DNA of 64,000 nucleotides, taken from positions 61,548 through 125,547 of the forward strand of contig JBKPAA010000015.1 of the NCBI GenBank assembly GCA_046726215.1, written 5' to 3'. Below the pieces are notes generated by a model. It searched no databases. It was given only the letters and a program-made list of their open reading frames with translations, and was not told the DNA's origin. The stretch is from DASQUK01 sp046726215 (GTDB lineage: Bacteria > Actinomycetota > Acidimicrobiia > Acidimicrobiales > VFJN01). This document shows, piece by piece, positions 45,801 to 54,672 of this stretch; positions within the stretch are counted from its first letter, which is position 1, and every line of letters starts with the position of its first letter. A program made the position numbers and the translations under genes.

Positions 45801-46136
45801 ATGGCGAACGACGACGTTGCCGTCGTGCTCGGGGCGTTGGCGGATCCGACCCGCCAGCGGGTCGTGCAGATCCTCAGCGACGGTCCCCGCCGGGCGGGTG
45901 AGCTGGCCGCGGTCTCGGGCGCGTCGCCCCCGACGATGAGCCGGCACCTGCGGGTCCTGCTCGAGGCGGGGATCGTCACCGACGAGCGCCTGGCCGACGA
46001 CGCCCGGGCCCGGGTGTTCCGGCTTCGGCGGGAATCGATCGTGGCCGTCCAGGCCTGGCTCGACCAGCTCCAGGCCCACGGTGACGAGCAGCTCGCATCG
46101 TTCAAGCGGCACGTCGAACGGAGGCGCAAGAGATGA
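45801..46136 (+). CDS. ArsR-family transcriptional repressor
   Basis: A 111-residue winged-helix repressor (LGALADPTRQRVVQILSDGPRRAGELAAVSGASPPTMSRHLRVLLEAGIV). It lacks the Cys metal sites of metal sensors and belongs to the group paired with SRPBCC proteins. ATG 45801 fits the leaderless promoter. Its stop overlaps the next start by four bases (ATGA), so the two proteins are made together. Confidence 0.92.
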   Translation: MANDDVAVVLGALADPTRQRVVQILSDGPRRAGELAAVSGASPPTMSRHLRVLLEAGIVTDERLADDARARVFRLRRESIVAVQAWLDQLQAHGDEQLASFKRHVERRRKR

Positions 46137-46978
46137 GCGACAACACATCGCGAACGTCAGAGGTGGAGGTGGCGACCGATCCGGAGACGGCGTTCACCGC
46201 CTTCACCGACGAGCTCGACCTGTGGTGGGTCCGGGGACCGATCAACAGCTTCGGCGCCGGCAAGCTCATGGCGATGCGCTGCGAGCCGGGGATCGGGGGC
46301 CGGCTGCTCGAGGTCTACGACCAGGAGAGCGGCGAGGGCATGGAACTGGCACGCATCACCTCTTGGGAGCCGGGCAAGCACGTCGCCTGGCGGAGCTCGC
46401 TCGACGACGTGATCACCGACGTGCGGTTCGAATCGACCGCCAACGGCACGTTGGTCCGCCTCGAGGCGACCATCCCGCCTGGCGGATCGGACAGGGGTGG
46501 GACCGCGTTCATCAGGGTCACGCCTCGCTGGTTCGGGGCCTGGGTCGCCAAGCGCGAGACAGCGCCGCACGAACTGCACGACCTCGCTCGGTTCGCGCTC
46601 ACGCTCTACTACGCACGCCCCGCCGCCGCCGCCCGCTGGCTGCAGGCGGCGTTCGGCTTCGAGTCGCCCGACCCCCTCCCCGGGGGCGAGGACCCGCTCC
46701 CCGAGACCGAGCATGGCCACCCGTGGATCGAGTTCCACGTCGGCAACTGCTCGCTCATGATCGACAAGCTCGCCGGCCCACCGCTCGAACACGAACAGAC
46801 GACGCACGTGCCGTGGGTGTTCGTCGACGATCTCGAGGCGCACCTCACGCGCGCGCGCGACAACGGGGCCACCATCGCCCAGGGCATCTCGACCTACGGG
46901 TTCACCTCGTACGTCGCCCGCGACCTCGAGGGCCGGACCTGGCGGTTCGCCCACGCGCGCCCCACCCAGCCGCGCTAG
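46133..46978 (+). CDS. SRPBCC (AHSA1)-VOC fusion protein
   Basis: A 281-residue fusion. Residues 1-145 are an AHSA1-type SRPBCC domain (VATDPETAFTAFTDELDLWW ... GRLLEVYDQESGEGMELARITSWEPG). Residues about 155-275 are a VOC/glyoxalase-bleomycin fold (YYARPAAAARWLQAAFGFESPD ... HPWIEFHVGNCSLMID ... FTSYVARDLEGRTWRFA), with His and Glu positions that could bind metal. The ArsR-type partner probably regulates it. A ligand-binding or detoxification role is inferred. Confidence 0.88.
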   Translation: MSDNTSRTSEVEVATDPETAFTAFTDELDLWWVRGPINSFGAGKLMAMRCEPGIGGRLLEVYDQESGEGMELARITSWEPGKHVAWRSSLDDVITDVRFESTANGTLVRLEATIPPGGSDRGGTAFIRVTPRWFGAWVAKRETAPHELHDLARFALTLYYARPAAAARWLQAAFGFESPDPLPGGEDPLPETEHGHPWIEFHVGNCSLMIDKLAGPPLEHEQTTHVPWVFVDDLEAHLTRARDNGATIAQGISTYGFTSYVARDLEGRTWRFAHARPTQPR

Positions 46979-46988
46979 GGCTCGGTCG

Positions 46989-47004
46989 CGGCCGGCTTCG
47001 GCCG
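46989..47004. terminator. Hairpin between convergent genes
   Basis: CGGCCG, loop GCTT, CGGCCG, directly between the SRPBCC-VOC stop and the aceE stop. It could end transcription from both sides; no T-run. Confidence 0.42.
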
Positions 47005-47005
47005 G

Positions 47006-49708
47006 CTACAGGTCGAACTGGCGGGGATCGGTGCGCTCGGGATCGACGTCGTAGTGGGAGATGGCCTCGGCCACGGTCTCGGCCTTGATCTCACCCTGCT
47101 GGGCCAGTGCCCACAGCGTGGCCACCACCACATGCGGCATGTCGATCTCGAAGAACTGGCGCAGCCTCTCGCGGGTGTCGGAGCGGCCGAAGCCGTCGGT
47201 GCCCAGCGGCACGAAGGGCTGGCGCACCCAGCGGGACACCTGGTCCGGCACGGCCTTCATGAAGTCGGTCACCGCCACCACCGGCCCGCCCTCGCCCACG
47301 CCCAGCAGCCGCGTGACAAGGGGTGTGCGCGGCGGCTCGGTGGGATGGAGCCGGTTCCAGCGCTCGACCGTCAGCGCCTCCTCGCGCAGCCGCTTGTAGC
47401 TCGTGGCCGACCACAACTCTGCGCCGACGTCCCAGCGCTCCGCGAGCTCCGCCCGGGCGGCCCGCGCCGCCCCCTGTGCCGTGCCCGAGAACAGGATCGT
47501 GGCCCGGTGCCCGGGGCCGTCGGGCGCATCGGCCCAGCGGTACAGGCCCTGGATGATGCCGTCCTCCACGCCCTCGGGCATCGGCGGCATCACGTAGTTC
47601 TCGTTGTAGAGCGTGAGGTAATGGATGACGTCCCGCTCGTCGACCAGCATCTCCCGGACGCCGTGGCGGATGATCGTCGCCATCTCGTACGCGAACGCCG
47701 GATCCCAGGCCTCGATCGTGGGGTGGGTGGACGCCAGGATCAGGCTGTGGCCGTCCTGGTGCTGCAGGCCCTCGCCCAGCAGCGTGGTGCGGCCGGCGGT
47801 GGCGCCCAGCAGGAAGCCCCGCGCCCGCGAATCGTTGGCCGACCAGATGAGGTCGCCGACCCGCTGGAACCCGAACATGGAGTAGAAGGTGAAGAACGGC
47901 AGCGTCGGCACGCCGCGGTGGGCGTAGGAGGTGGCGGCGGCGATGAACGAGGCCATCGATCCGGCCTCGGTGATGCCCTCCTCGAGGATCTGGCCGTCCT
48001 TCGCCTCGGTGTACGACAGCAGAAGCTGGGCGTCCACGGGCTCGTAGACCTGGCCCTGGGCGGCGTAGATCTTGAACTCCTTGAACAGCGCGTCCATCCC
48101 GAAGGTGCGGGCCTCGTCGGGGATGATCGGCACCACCCGGTGGCCCAGCTTGGGGTCGCGGCACAGGTTCCGCAGCAGCCGGGTGAACGCCATGGTGGTC
48201 GACACCTCCTGCTTGCCGGAGCCGGCCAGCACCTCGGCAAACGGCTTGTCCTCGGGCATCTCGATGGCCCGCTTGGTGCGGATCACCCGGCTGGGCAGCG
48301 AGCCGTCCAGCGCCTTGCGCCGGTCCATCAGGTAGCCGTGCTCGATCGAACCCTCCTCGAAGCGGATGTACGGCGGCTCCTTGTCGTCGGCCAACGCGTC
48401 CTCGGGGATCACGTCCTGGAGATACAGCCGCTCACGCAGCACCCGGAGCTGCTCCACCGTCATCTTCTTGATCTGGTGGGTCGCATTGCGGCCCTCGACG
48501 TCAGGCCCCAGCGTCCAGCCCTTGATGGTCTTGGCGAGGATGGCGGTCGGGGCGCCCGTCTGTTCGGTGGCTGCCTTGTATGCCGAGTAGAGCTTGCGGT
48601 AGTCGTGCCCGCCGCGGGGCAGGGTGCGCAGCTCGTCGTCGGACAGGTGCTCGACCATCTTGCGCAGCCGGGGGTCGGGCCCGAAGAAGTGCTCGCGGAT
48701 GTAGGCGCCCGACTCGACGGCATAGCGCTGGAACTCGCCGTCCACGGTGGTGTTCATCTTGTTGAGCAGCACGCCATCGCGGTCCTGCATCAACAGCTCG
48801 TCCCACTTGCCGCCCCAGATGACCTTGATGACGTTCCAGCCGGCGCCGCGGAAGATGGCTTCGAGCTCCTGAATGATCTTGCCATTGCCGCGCACCGGAC
48901 CGTCGAGGCGCTGGAGGTTGCAGTTGACGACCCAGATCAGGTTGTCGAGTTGCTCGCGGGCCGGCAGCGACAGGGCACCGAGGGTCTCGGGCTCGTCGAC
49001 CTCGCCGTCGCCGACGAAGCACCACACCCGGCTCGCACTGGTGTCGTCGACCTTGCGGTTGTGGAGGTAGCGCAGGAAGCGGGCGTGGTAGATCGAGTTG
49101 AGCGGGCCGAGGCCCATCGACACCGTCGGGTACTCCCAGAAATCGGGCATGAGCCGCGGGTGCGGATAGCTCGACAGGCCGGCGCCTGCGACCTCCTGGC
49201 GGAAGCCGTCCATCTGCGCTTCGGTGATCCGGCCCTCGAGGTACGCGTGGGCGTAGGTGCCGGGTGCGGCGTGGCCCTGGATGTACACGGCGTCGCCGGC
49301 CAGCCCGTCCTCCTTGCCCCGGAAGAACCAGTTGAAGCCGACGTCGTAGAGCGCCGCCGAGGAGGCGAACGTGGAGAGGTGCCCGCCGATGCCCTCGGCG
49401 TGCTTGTTGGCCTTGATGACCATCACCGCGGCGTTCCAGCGGATGTAGGCGCGGATGCGCCGCTCGAGGTCCTCGTCGCCCGGGAACCAGGGCTCCTGCT
49501 CGCGCGGGATCGTGTTGACGTACGGCGTGGACACCGTTGCCGGCGTGCCCACCTGCAGTTCGCGGGCCCGCTCGAGCAGTTTGGACATGAGGAAGCGGGC
49601 CCGGGTCTTGCCGCGGGCGTCGACCACTGCGTCGAGGGAGTCGAGCCATTCGCGGGTCTCGGTGGGGTCGGTGTCCGGGAGTTGGTGGACGAACCCGTCG
49701 ATGATCAT
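47006..49708 (-). CDS. aceE: Pyruvate dehydrogenase E1 component (homodimeric)
   Basis: A 900-residue AceE-type E1 that decarboxylates pyruvate and loads the acetyl group on E2. The thiamine motif is GDGEVDEPETLGALSLPAREQLDNLIWVVNCN (written in part: GDGEVDEPE then NCN). Other family blocks are GHLSTFASSAALY, SYPHPRLMPDFWEYPTVSMGLGP and EGITEAGSMASF. ATG 49708 (MIIDGFVHQLPD) is the usual start region. No E2 or E3 gene is adjacent, as often in actinobacteria. Confidence 0.96.
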   Translation of the reverse strand: MIIDGFVHQLPDTDPTETREWLDSLDAVVDARGKTRARFLMSKLLERARELQVGTPATVSTPYVNTIPREQEPWFPGDEDLERRIRAYIRWNAAVMVIKANKHAEGIGGHLSTFASSAALYDVGFNWFFRGKEDGLAGDAVYIQGHAAPGTYAHAYLEGRITEAQMDGFRQEVAGAGLSSYPHPRLMPDFWEYPTVSMGLGPLNSIYHARFLRYLHNRKVDDTSASRVWCFVGDGEVDEPETLGALSLPAREQLDNLIWVVNCNLQRLDGPVRGNGKIIQELEAIFRGAGWNVIKVIWGGKWDELLMQDRDGVLLNKMNTTVDGEFQRYAVESGAYIREHFFGPDPRLRKMVEHLSDDELRTLPRGGHDYRKLYSAYKAATEQTGAPTAILAKTIKGWTLGPDVEGRNATHQIKKMTVEQLRVLRERLYLQDVIPEDALADDKEPPYIRFEEGSIEHGYLMDRRKALDGSLPSRVIRTKRAIEMPEDKPFAEVLAGSGKQEVSTTMAFTRLLRNLCRDPKLGHRVVPIIPDEARTFGMDALFKEFKIYAAQGQVYEPVDAQLLLSYTEAKDGQILEEGITEAGSMASFIAAATSYAHRGVPTLPFFTFYSMFGFQRVGDLIWSANDSRARGFLLGATAGRTTLLGEGLQHQDGHSLILASTHPTIEAWDPAFAYEMATIIRHGVREMLVDERDVIHYLTLYNENYVMPPMPEGVEDGIIQGLYRWADAPDGPGHRATILFSGTAQGAARAARAELAERWDVGAELWSATSYKRLREEALTVERWNRLHPTEPPRTPLVTRLLGVGEGGPVVAVTDFMKAVPDQVSRWVRQPFVPLGTDGFGRSDTRERLRQFFEIDMPHVVVATLWALAQQGEIKAETVAEAISHYDVDPERTDPRQFDL

Positions 49709-49769
49709 GGGCCCATGCTGGCACCGTCGCGACGAAATCGGAACGTCTGGGGGGACCGCAAGAGCCGCG

Positions 49770-49775
49770 TAGGGT
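49770..49775 (+). promoter_or_regulatory. -10 box of leaderless rnhA
   Basis: TAGGGT ends six bases before the GTG start of rnhA. The same box and spacing precede the acyl-CoA dehydrogenase gene (28570-28575). Confidence 0.5.
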
Positions 49776-49781
49776 GCCCTC

Positions 49782-50246
49782 GTGCCCAGGACCCCTCCTC
49801 CGACGCCTACCACCGTGTTCACCGATGGCGCCTGCCTTGGCAACCCCGGGCCGGGCGGCTGGGCCTGGGCCGAGGAGGGGGGCGCCTTCGCCTCGGGCCA
49901 CGAGCCCCGCACCACCAACCAACGCATGGAGATCACCGCCGCGTACGAGGCGGTGCGCGCCCATCCCGGCCCGATCGAGGTCGTGAGCGACTCGACTTAT
50001 GTCGTCAACTGCTTCCGCGACCGCTGGTGGGAGGGCTGGATCCGCCGGGGCTGGGTCAACTCCGCCCGCAAGCCGGTCGCCAACCGCGACCTGTGGGAGC
50101 CGTTCGTCGAGCTGGTGCGGGCACGAGGCGACGTGACCTTCCGCTGGGTCAAGGGCCACGCCGGCCACGCCATGAACGAGCTGGTGGACCGGCTCGCAGT
50201 CGAGGCCGCCCAGTCCCAGCGATCGAGATCCGGCCTGGCGCGCTAG
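49782..50246 (+). CDS. rnhA: Ribonuclease HI
   Basis: A 154-residue RNase HI that removes the RNA strand of RNA-DNA hybrids. The active-site acids are Asp15 (TDGACLGNPG), Glu50 (NQRMEITAA), Asp70 (VSDSTYV) and Asp136 (ELVDRLA), with the basic WVKGHAGH loop near 122-129. The start is GTG 49782. It is followed nine bases later by hyuA; this may be chance packing. Confidence 0.95.
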   Translation: MPRTPPPTPTTVFTDGACLGNPGPGGWAWAEEGGAFASGHEPRTTNQRMEITAAYEAVRAHPGPIEVVSDSTYVVNCFRDRWWEGWIRRGWVNSARKPVANRDLWEPFVELVRARGDVTFRWVKGHAGHAMNELVDRLAVEAAQSQRSRSGLAR

Positions 50247-50255
50247 CCCGGGACC

Positions 50256-52076
50256 GTGGAGATCGGCGTCGACACCGGGGGCACGTTCACCGACCTGGTG
50301 ACGGCCGACGGTGGCGTGATCAAGGTGCTGTCGACGCCCGACGACCCGGTCGCTGCCGTAAGGGACGCCATCGGCGGTGCCGGACGTCCACGGTCGCCGG
50401 CCCGGCCGGCGTTCATGGCGCATGGCACCACGGTCGCCACCAACGCGCTCCTCGAGCGTCGGGGCGCGGCAGTCGCGCTGGTGACGACGGAGGGGTTGGC
50501 CGACGTCATCGAGATCGGCCGCCAGGATCGGCCGTCGCTCTACGACCAGCTGGCATCTCGCCCCGAGCCGCTGGTGCCCCGCGGTTGGAGGTACGAGGTC
50601 GCCGGCCGGCTGGCGGCCGACGGATCGGAGCTTGCGCCCGTCGACCCCCGTCGGCTTCCGGCCATCGATCCTGCGGTCGAGGCGGTGGCGGTCTGCCTGC
50701 TCCATGCCGACATCGCGCCGGACCACGAACGGGTCGTGGCCGAGGCCCTGAGAGCCCGCGGTCACGACGTGAGCTGCTCGCACGAGGTGTCCCCGGAGAT
50801 GCGCGAGTTCGAGCGCACGGTGACGACGGTGATCAACGCCGCCCTACGGCCCCGCTGCCGGGCCTACCTGCGGGGCATCGCCGATCTGGCCGACGAGGTG
50901 CTGGTCATGTCCTCGGCCGGGGGTCTGCTTCCGGCGGCCGAGGCCGCCGAGCTGCCCGCGGCGTTGCTGCTGTCGGGGCCCGCCGGCGGCGTGCATGCGG
51001 GAGCCGCGGCGGCGGCCGCCAACGGTTTCTCCGACGCCATCACCTTCGACATGGGCGGCACGTCCACCGACGTGTGCCTCGTCGTCGGCGGCGGTCCGGC
51101 GCCGGCGGCCGAGCGCGAGGTGGCGGGGTTCACGGTGCGGTTCCCGGCGCTCGACGTGCACACCATCGGCGCCGGCGGCGGGTCGATCGCCAGGATCGAC
51201 CCCGGCGGGGCGCTGGTGGTCGGCCCGCACAGCGCCGGCGCCGACCCGGGACCGGCGTGCTACGGGCGGGGCGGCCTCGACGCCACGGTCACCGACGCCG
51301 ACCTCGTCGCCGGGCGGATCAGGGCCGACGCGGCCTTCGGAGGGCTGCGGCTCGACGCCGGCGCCGCGGCCGGGGCGCTCGATCATGCCGGCGTGACCGC
51401 CGACGGCGTGATCGCCGTGGTCGACGCCAGCATGGAACGAGCGCTGCGCGCCGTGTCGGTCGAGCGGGGTGTCGACCCCCGGCGGCTCGCGCTGGTGGCC
51501 TTTGGCGGCGCTGGGCCGCTGCACGCATGTGCGCTCGCCGAGGCACTTGGCGTGCCCGCGGTGATCGTGCCCGCCCGGGCCGGTGTGTTGTCGGCGGTCG
51601 GACTGCTGACCGCTCCCCGGCGTCGAGACGTGGTGCGGTCGTGGCCGACGCCGCAGGACCACGCCGGCCTGGCGGAGACGCTGGCGATGCTGGGCAAGGA
51701 GGCCGCTGCGCTGGTGGGTTCGGCCGCCGGCGAAGCCGCAGCGCTCGCGGTCGAGACGGCGGTGGACTGCCGCTACCGCGGCCAGAGCCACGAGCTGACC
51801 GTGCCGGCCGTCGAAGCGTTCCACGAAGAGCACCGCCGCCGCAACGGCTACGCCCGCCCGGACCAGCCGGTCGAGGTGGTGGCGCTCCGGGCCGTGGCGA
51901 CGCGTCCGCCCACGGTCACCGCCGACGACCTGTCCGCCCCTCCCCGGCTCGAGGGCCAGGTGAGAGGTCCGGCGGTGATCGCCGAGGCGGACTGCACGAT
52001 CTGGGTGGCGAATGGCTGGACGGCGCGGCCCGGCGCGGGTGGGGCGCTGCTCATGCATCGCGAGCTCCCGACGTGA
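50256..52076 (+). CDS. hyuA: Hydantoinase/oxoprolinase subunit A
   Basis: A 606-residue ATP-grasp/actin-fold subunit of the hydantoinase/5-oxoprolinase family. The N-terminal ATP-binding signature is GVDTGGTFTDLV. Central blocks are FMAHGTTVATNALLERRG, ITFDMGGTSTDV and GAGGGSIARID. It activates a cyclic amide or ketone with ATP together with subunit B. The start is GTG 50256. hyuB follows 564 bases later, beyond a small opposing gene. Typical pairs are adjacent, so an insertion between them is possible. Confidence 0.93.
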   Translation: MEIGVDTGGTFTDLVTADGGVIKVLSTPDDPVAAVRDAIGGAGRPRSPARPAFMAHGTTVATNALLERRGAAVALVTTEGLADVIEIGRQDRPSLYDQLASRPEPLVPRGWRYEVAGRLAADGSELAPVDPRRLPAIDPAVEAVAVCLLHADIAPDHERVVAEALRARGHDVSCSHEVSPEMREFERTVTTVINAALRPRCRAYLRGIADLADEVLVMSSAGGLLPAAEAAELPAALLLSGPAGGVHAGAAAAAANGFSDAITFDMGGTSTDVCLVVGGGPAPAAEREVAGFTVRFPALDVHTIGAGGGSIARIDPGGALVVGPHSAGADPGPACYGRGGLDATVTDADLVAGRIRADAAFGGLRLDAGAAAGALDHAGVTADGVIAVVDASMERALRAVSVERGVDPRRLALVAFGGAGPLHACALAEALGVPAVIVPARAGVLSAVGLLTAPRRRDVVRSWPTPQDHAGLAETLAMLGKEAAALVGSAAGEAAALAVETAVDCRYRGQSHELTVPAVEAFHEEHRRRNGYARPDQPVEVVALRAVATRPPTVTADDLSAPPRLEGQVRGPAVIAEADCTIWVANGWTARPGAGGALLMHRELPT

Positions 52077-52094
52077 GTGGTACGTCGTGGGCCG

Positions 52095-52499
52095 TCAGAC
52101 GGCGAGCGCGACGCCGCCGAGGCACAGCGACGTCATCGTGAACAGCGCGCCGACCAGCCCCAGCGCCAGCGTGCGGGTTTGCTTGCGCAGGGCCCTCTCG
52201 AATCGGGCCTGGGATTCGTGGAACCGGGCGTCCATGCGACTCTCGAGGTCGGTGAACCGACCGTCGACGCCCGCCAGTTGCGCGTCGACCCCGGTGAATC
52301 GGGCATCGACCCGAGCGAAACGGGCATCCATGCGGGCCTCGAGGCGCTCTTCGAGCTGTCGGAGGTCGTTCTTCGTGGGGACGTCGGCCCAACCGATCCC
52401 TGGCAGCATGCTCATCAACGTGTCTGCCCGCGCGGTACCGAGCAGCTCCTCCAGGCCACGGTACAGGTCGTGGCGCATACGTTCATCGATCACAGGCAC
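52095..52499 (-). CDS. Coiled-coil protein with C-terminal membrane helix
   Basis: A 134-residue protein on the strand opposite hyuA and hyuB. After a short N-terminal helix region (ERMRHDLYRGLEELLG) come repeated 7-residue units of the kind (V/M)DARF.. from about residue 60 to 95, a coiled coil. The end is a hydrophobic helix (ALGLVGALFTMTSLCLGGVALAV). GTG 52499 has AGGAGG six bases upstream. It resembles DUF1640-type coiled-coil tail-anchored proteins. No link to the hyu genes is evident. Confidence 0.78.
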   Translation of the reverse strand: MPVIDERMRHDLYRGLEELLGTARADTLMSMLPGIGWADVPTKNDLRQLEERLEARMDARFARVDARFTGVDAQLAGVDGRFTDLESRMDARFHESQARFERALRKQTRTLALGLVGALFTMTSLCLGGVALAV

Positions 52500-52640
52500 G
52501 ATCGTCCTCCTCGTGTGGGCCCCGTCGCGGGGTGTCGCACTTGGGAGAGGACGACGGTCGCCCGTCCTCGACGGCGTTGGCGAGACAGTACTCGGCCCCT
52601 GTGACAATCAAGGTCCCCGGGGCGCGATCGGGGCGATCGA

Positions 52641-54185
52641 ATGAGCCTCGGCCCCGCCGAGCTTCAGGTGCTGATCTCGCACCTGACCGGCATCGCCGAG
52701 GAGATGGGCGCGGTGCTGCGCCGGGCGGCCTTCAGCCCCAACATCAAGGAGCGGGCCGACTGCTCGGCGGCGCTGTTCACGCCGTCCGGCGAGCTGCTGG
52801 TGCAGGCCGAGCACATCCCCGTCCACCTGGGCTCGATGCCCGCGAGCGTCGCCGCCGCGATCGAGGCGTTCGGGGGCGTCCTGGGCGCCGGGGACCAGGT
52901 GGTGCTCAACGATCCCTTCGCCGGCGGAACCCACCTCAATGACATCACCCTGGTGGCGCCGTGCGTTACCAACGGCGAGCTGGTCGGGTGGGCCGCGAAC
53001 CGTGCCCACCACGCCGATGTGGGCGGCTCGGCGCCCGGGTCGATCCCGGCGGACGCCACGGAGATCCACCAGGAGGGGCTGCGGATCCCGCCCACCCGGC
53101 TCGACGAAGGTGTCCGGCGGTTGCTGTTGGCCAACTCGCGCACGCCGACCGAGCGCATCGGTGACCTCGACGCTCAAGTCGGTGCCAATGTGGTCGGCGT
53201 CGAGCGCCTCGCGGAGATGGCCCGCGGGGCTGCACCGTTGGCCGAGGTGGTCGACTACGGCGAGCGTCGCATGCGCTCGGCACTGGCCGACCTGCCGGAC
53301 GGGACCTGGCGGGCGGACGACGTGGTGGACTCGACCGGGGCCGCGCCGGCGCAACAACGTCCGGCCCGCATCGCAGTGGCGGTCGCGGTCACCGGCGACC
53401 AGGTGGTGTTCGACTTCACCGGTACCGACCCGCAGGCGCGCGGCAACGTCAACGCGGTGGAGGCGGTGACCGTCTCGGCGGTGGCGTACGCGCTGCGGGC
53501 CGCGGTCGATCCGTCCATTCCCGCCAACGGCGGCGCGCTACGCCCGGTCCGCGTGGTGGCGCCGGCCGGCACGATCGTCGCCGCGCGACCACCCGCGGCC
53601 GTGGGCGCCGGCAACGTAGAGGTGAGCCAGCGCGTCGCCGACGTCTGCCTGCGGGCGCTCGCCGAGCCGTGCAAGGCGCGCGTGCCCGCCGCCGGACAGG
53701 GCACGATGAACAACCTGCTGGTCGGCGGCGACGGGTGGGTCTACTACGAGACGGTGGCCGGCGGTCAGGGCGGACGCCCCGGCGCGCCAGGCATGAGCGG
53801 CGTGCACACGGGGATGACCAACACGAAAAATACGCCGATCGAGGCGCTGGAGCGCACCTTCCCGTTGCGGGTTCTGCGCTACAAGCTGCGGCGAGGAAGC
53901 GGTGGCCGCGGGCGGGCTCCGGGCGGGGAGGGCATCGAGCGTGACCTCCAGGTGCTGGAGGACTGCACGGTGTCGCTGATCACCGAGCGGCGGGTGTCCC
54001 GGCCGTGGGGCCTGTGGGGCGGGGAGCCGGGGGCGCGGGGTGAGAACTGGCTCCTGCCCCAAGGTGACGAGGACCGGGCTGAGAGGTTGCCTGACAAGTG
54101 CACGGTGCGCTTGAAGGCCGGTGACGTCGTGCGGATGCTGACGCCTGGCGGCGGGGGCTGGGGTCGAGCGCCCACGGGCTCCTAG
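52641..54185 (+). CDS. hyuB: Hydantoinase/oxoprolinase subunit B
   Basis: A 514-residue subunit B of the same enzyme family. It starts MSLGPAELQVLISHLTGIAEEMGAVLRRAAFSPNIKER, with later blocks HLGSMPASVAAAI, NDPFAGGTHLNDITLVAP and FDFTGTDPQARGNVNA. It ends RVSRPWGLWGGEPGARGENW then GGGGWG. Its last 110 residues have a diverged second copy at 63374-63720. The enzyme probably opens a lactam or hydantoin ring; the substrate is not evident from sequence. Confidence 0.94.
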   Translation: MSLGPAELQVLISHLTGIAEEMGAVLRRAAFSPNIKERADCSAALFTPSGELLVQAEHIPVHLGSMPASVAAAIEAFGGVLGAGDQVVLNDPFAGGTHLNDITLVAPCVTNGELVGWAANRAHHADVGGSAPGSIPADATEIHQEGLRIPPTRLDEGVRRLLLANSRTPTERIGDLDAQVGANVVGVERLAEMARGAAPLAEVVDYGERRMRSALADLPDGTWRADDVVDSTGAAPAQQRPARIAVAVAVTGDQVVFDFTGTDPQARGNVNAVEAVTVSAVAYALRAAVDPSIPANGGALRPVRVVAPAGTIVAARPPAAVGAGNVEVSQRVADVCLRALAEPCKARVPAAGQGTMNNLLVGGDGWVYYETVAGGQGGRPGAPGMSGVHTGMTNTKNTPIEALERTFPLRVLRYKLRRGSGGRGRAPGGEGIERDLQVLEDCTVSLITERRVSRPWGLWGGEPGARGENWLLPQGDEDRAERLPDKCTVRLKAGDVVRMLTPGGGGWGRAPTGS

Positions 54186-54672
54186 TGCGGCCGCGGTGAC
54201 GCGTTGTCGGGTTGGACGTCACCCCGACGCTGATCGGTGAGCGCGTGGAGGACCACGACCCGGAGGCCTGACCTCGAGCTCGATCGCATCCCCTTCGCCA
54301 CCCCCCGGCTTCGTGGTGGTGTCGGGCGTGGCGTGTCTGCCTCGGTTGTTCGCCTGACGCGCTGACCCGCCGCGGCGACTGACGGGCGCCGTCTGCCGGG
54401 CGCTCCCATCCACCCGGGGGCGTCGCCCTGAGTGGCTCGTACAGCTTGCGGGCCGGGTCGAGCAGCGGGGAGCCGAGTGGCGTGCGCTTGTGAGCGGAGG
54501 CCGTGCCGCAGCAAGGGTCGATCCGAGACTGTCTGCCGCGTCCACGGCAGCTCACCAGCCGAACTGAAACCCGTCTCTTTGGCTTACCGCCGGCCCCCAG
54601 CGCTTACCCCCGTCTGGGGGCTGGTGGCACCCCGGCTGAGGCCTGGCGGGTGCGCTCCCGCCCGAACACTCA
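54186..54672. other. Intergenic gap, no gene seen
   Basis: 487 bases between hyuB and the first YibE/F gene. It is GC-rich with no frame that looks like protein, no repeats of note, and no tRNA. It would be the left edge of the proposed island. Confidence 0.5.

Noticed and set aside
47054..52141. 1695-codon open frame on the plus strand
   Set aside because: It covers the antisense of aceE and then an out-of-frame reading of rnhA and hyuA; no domain is recognisable.
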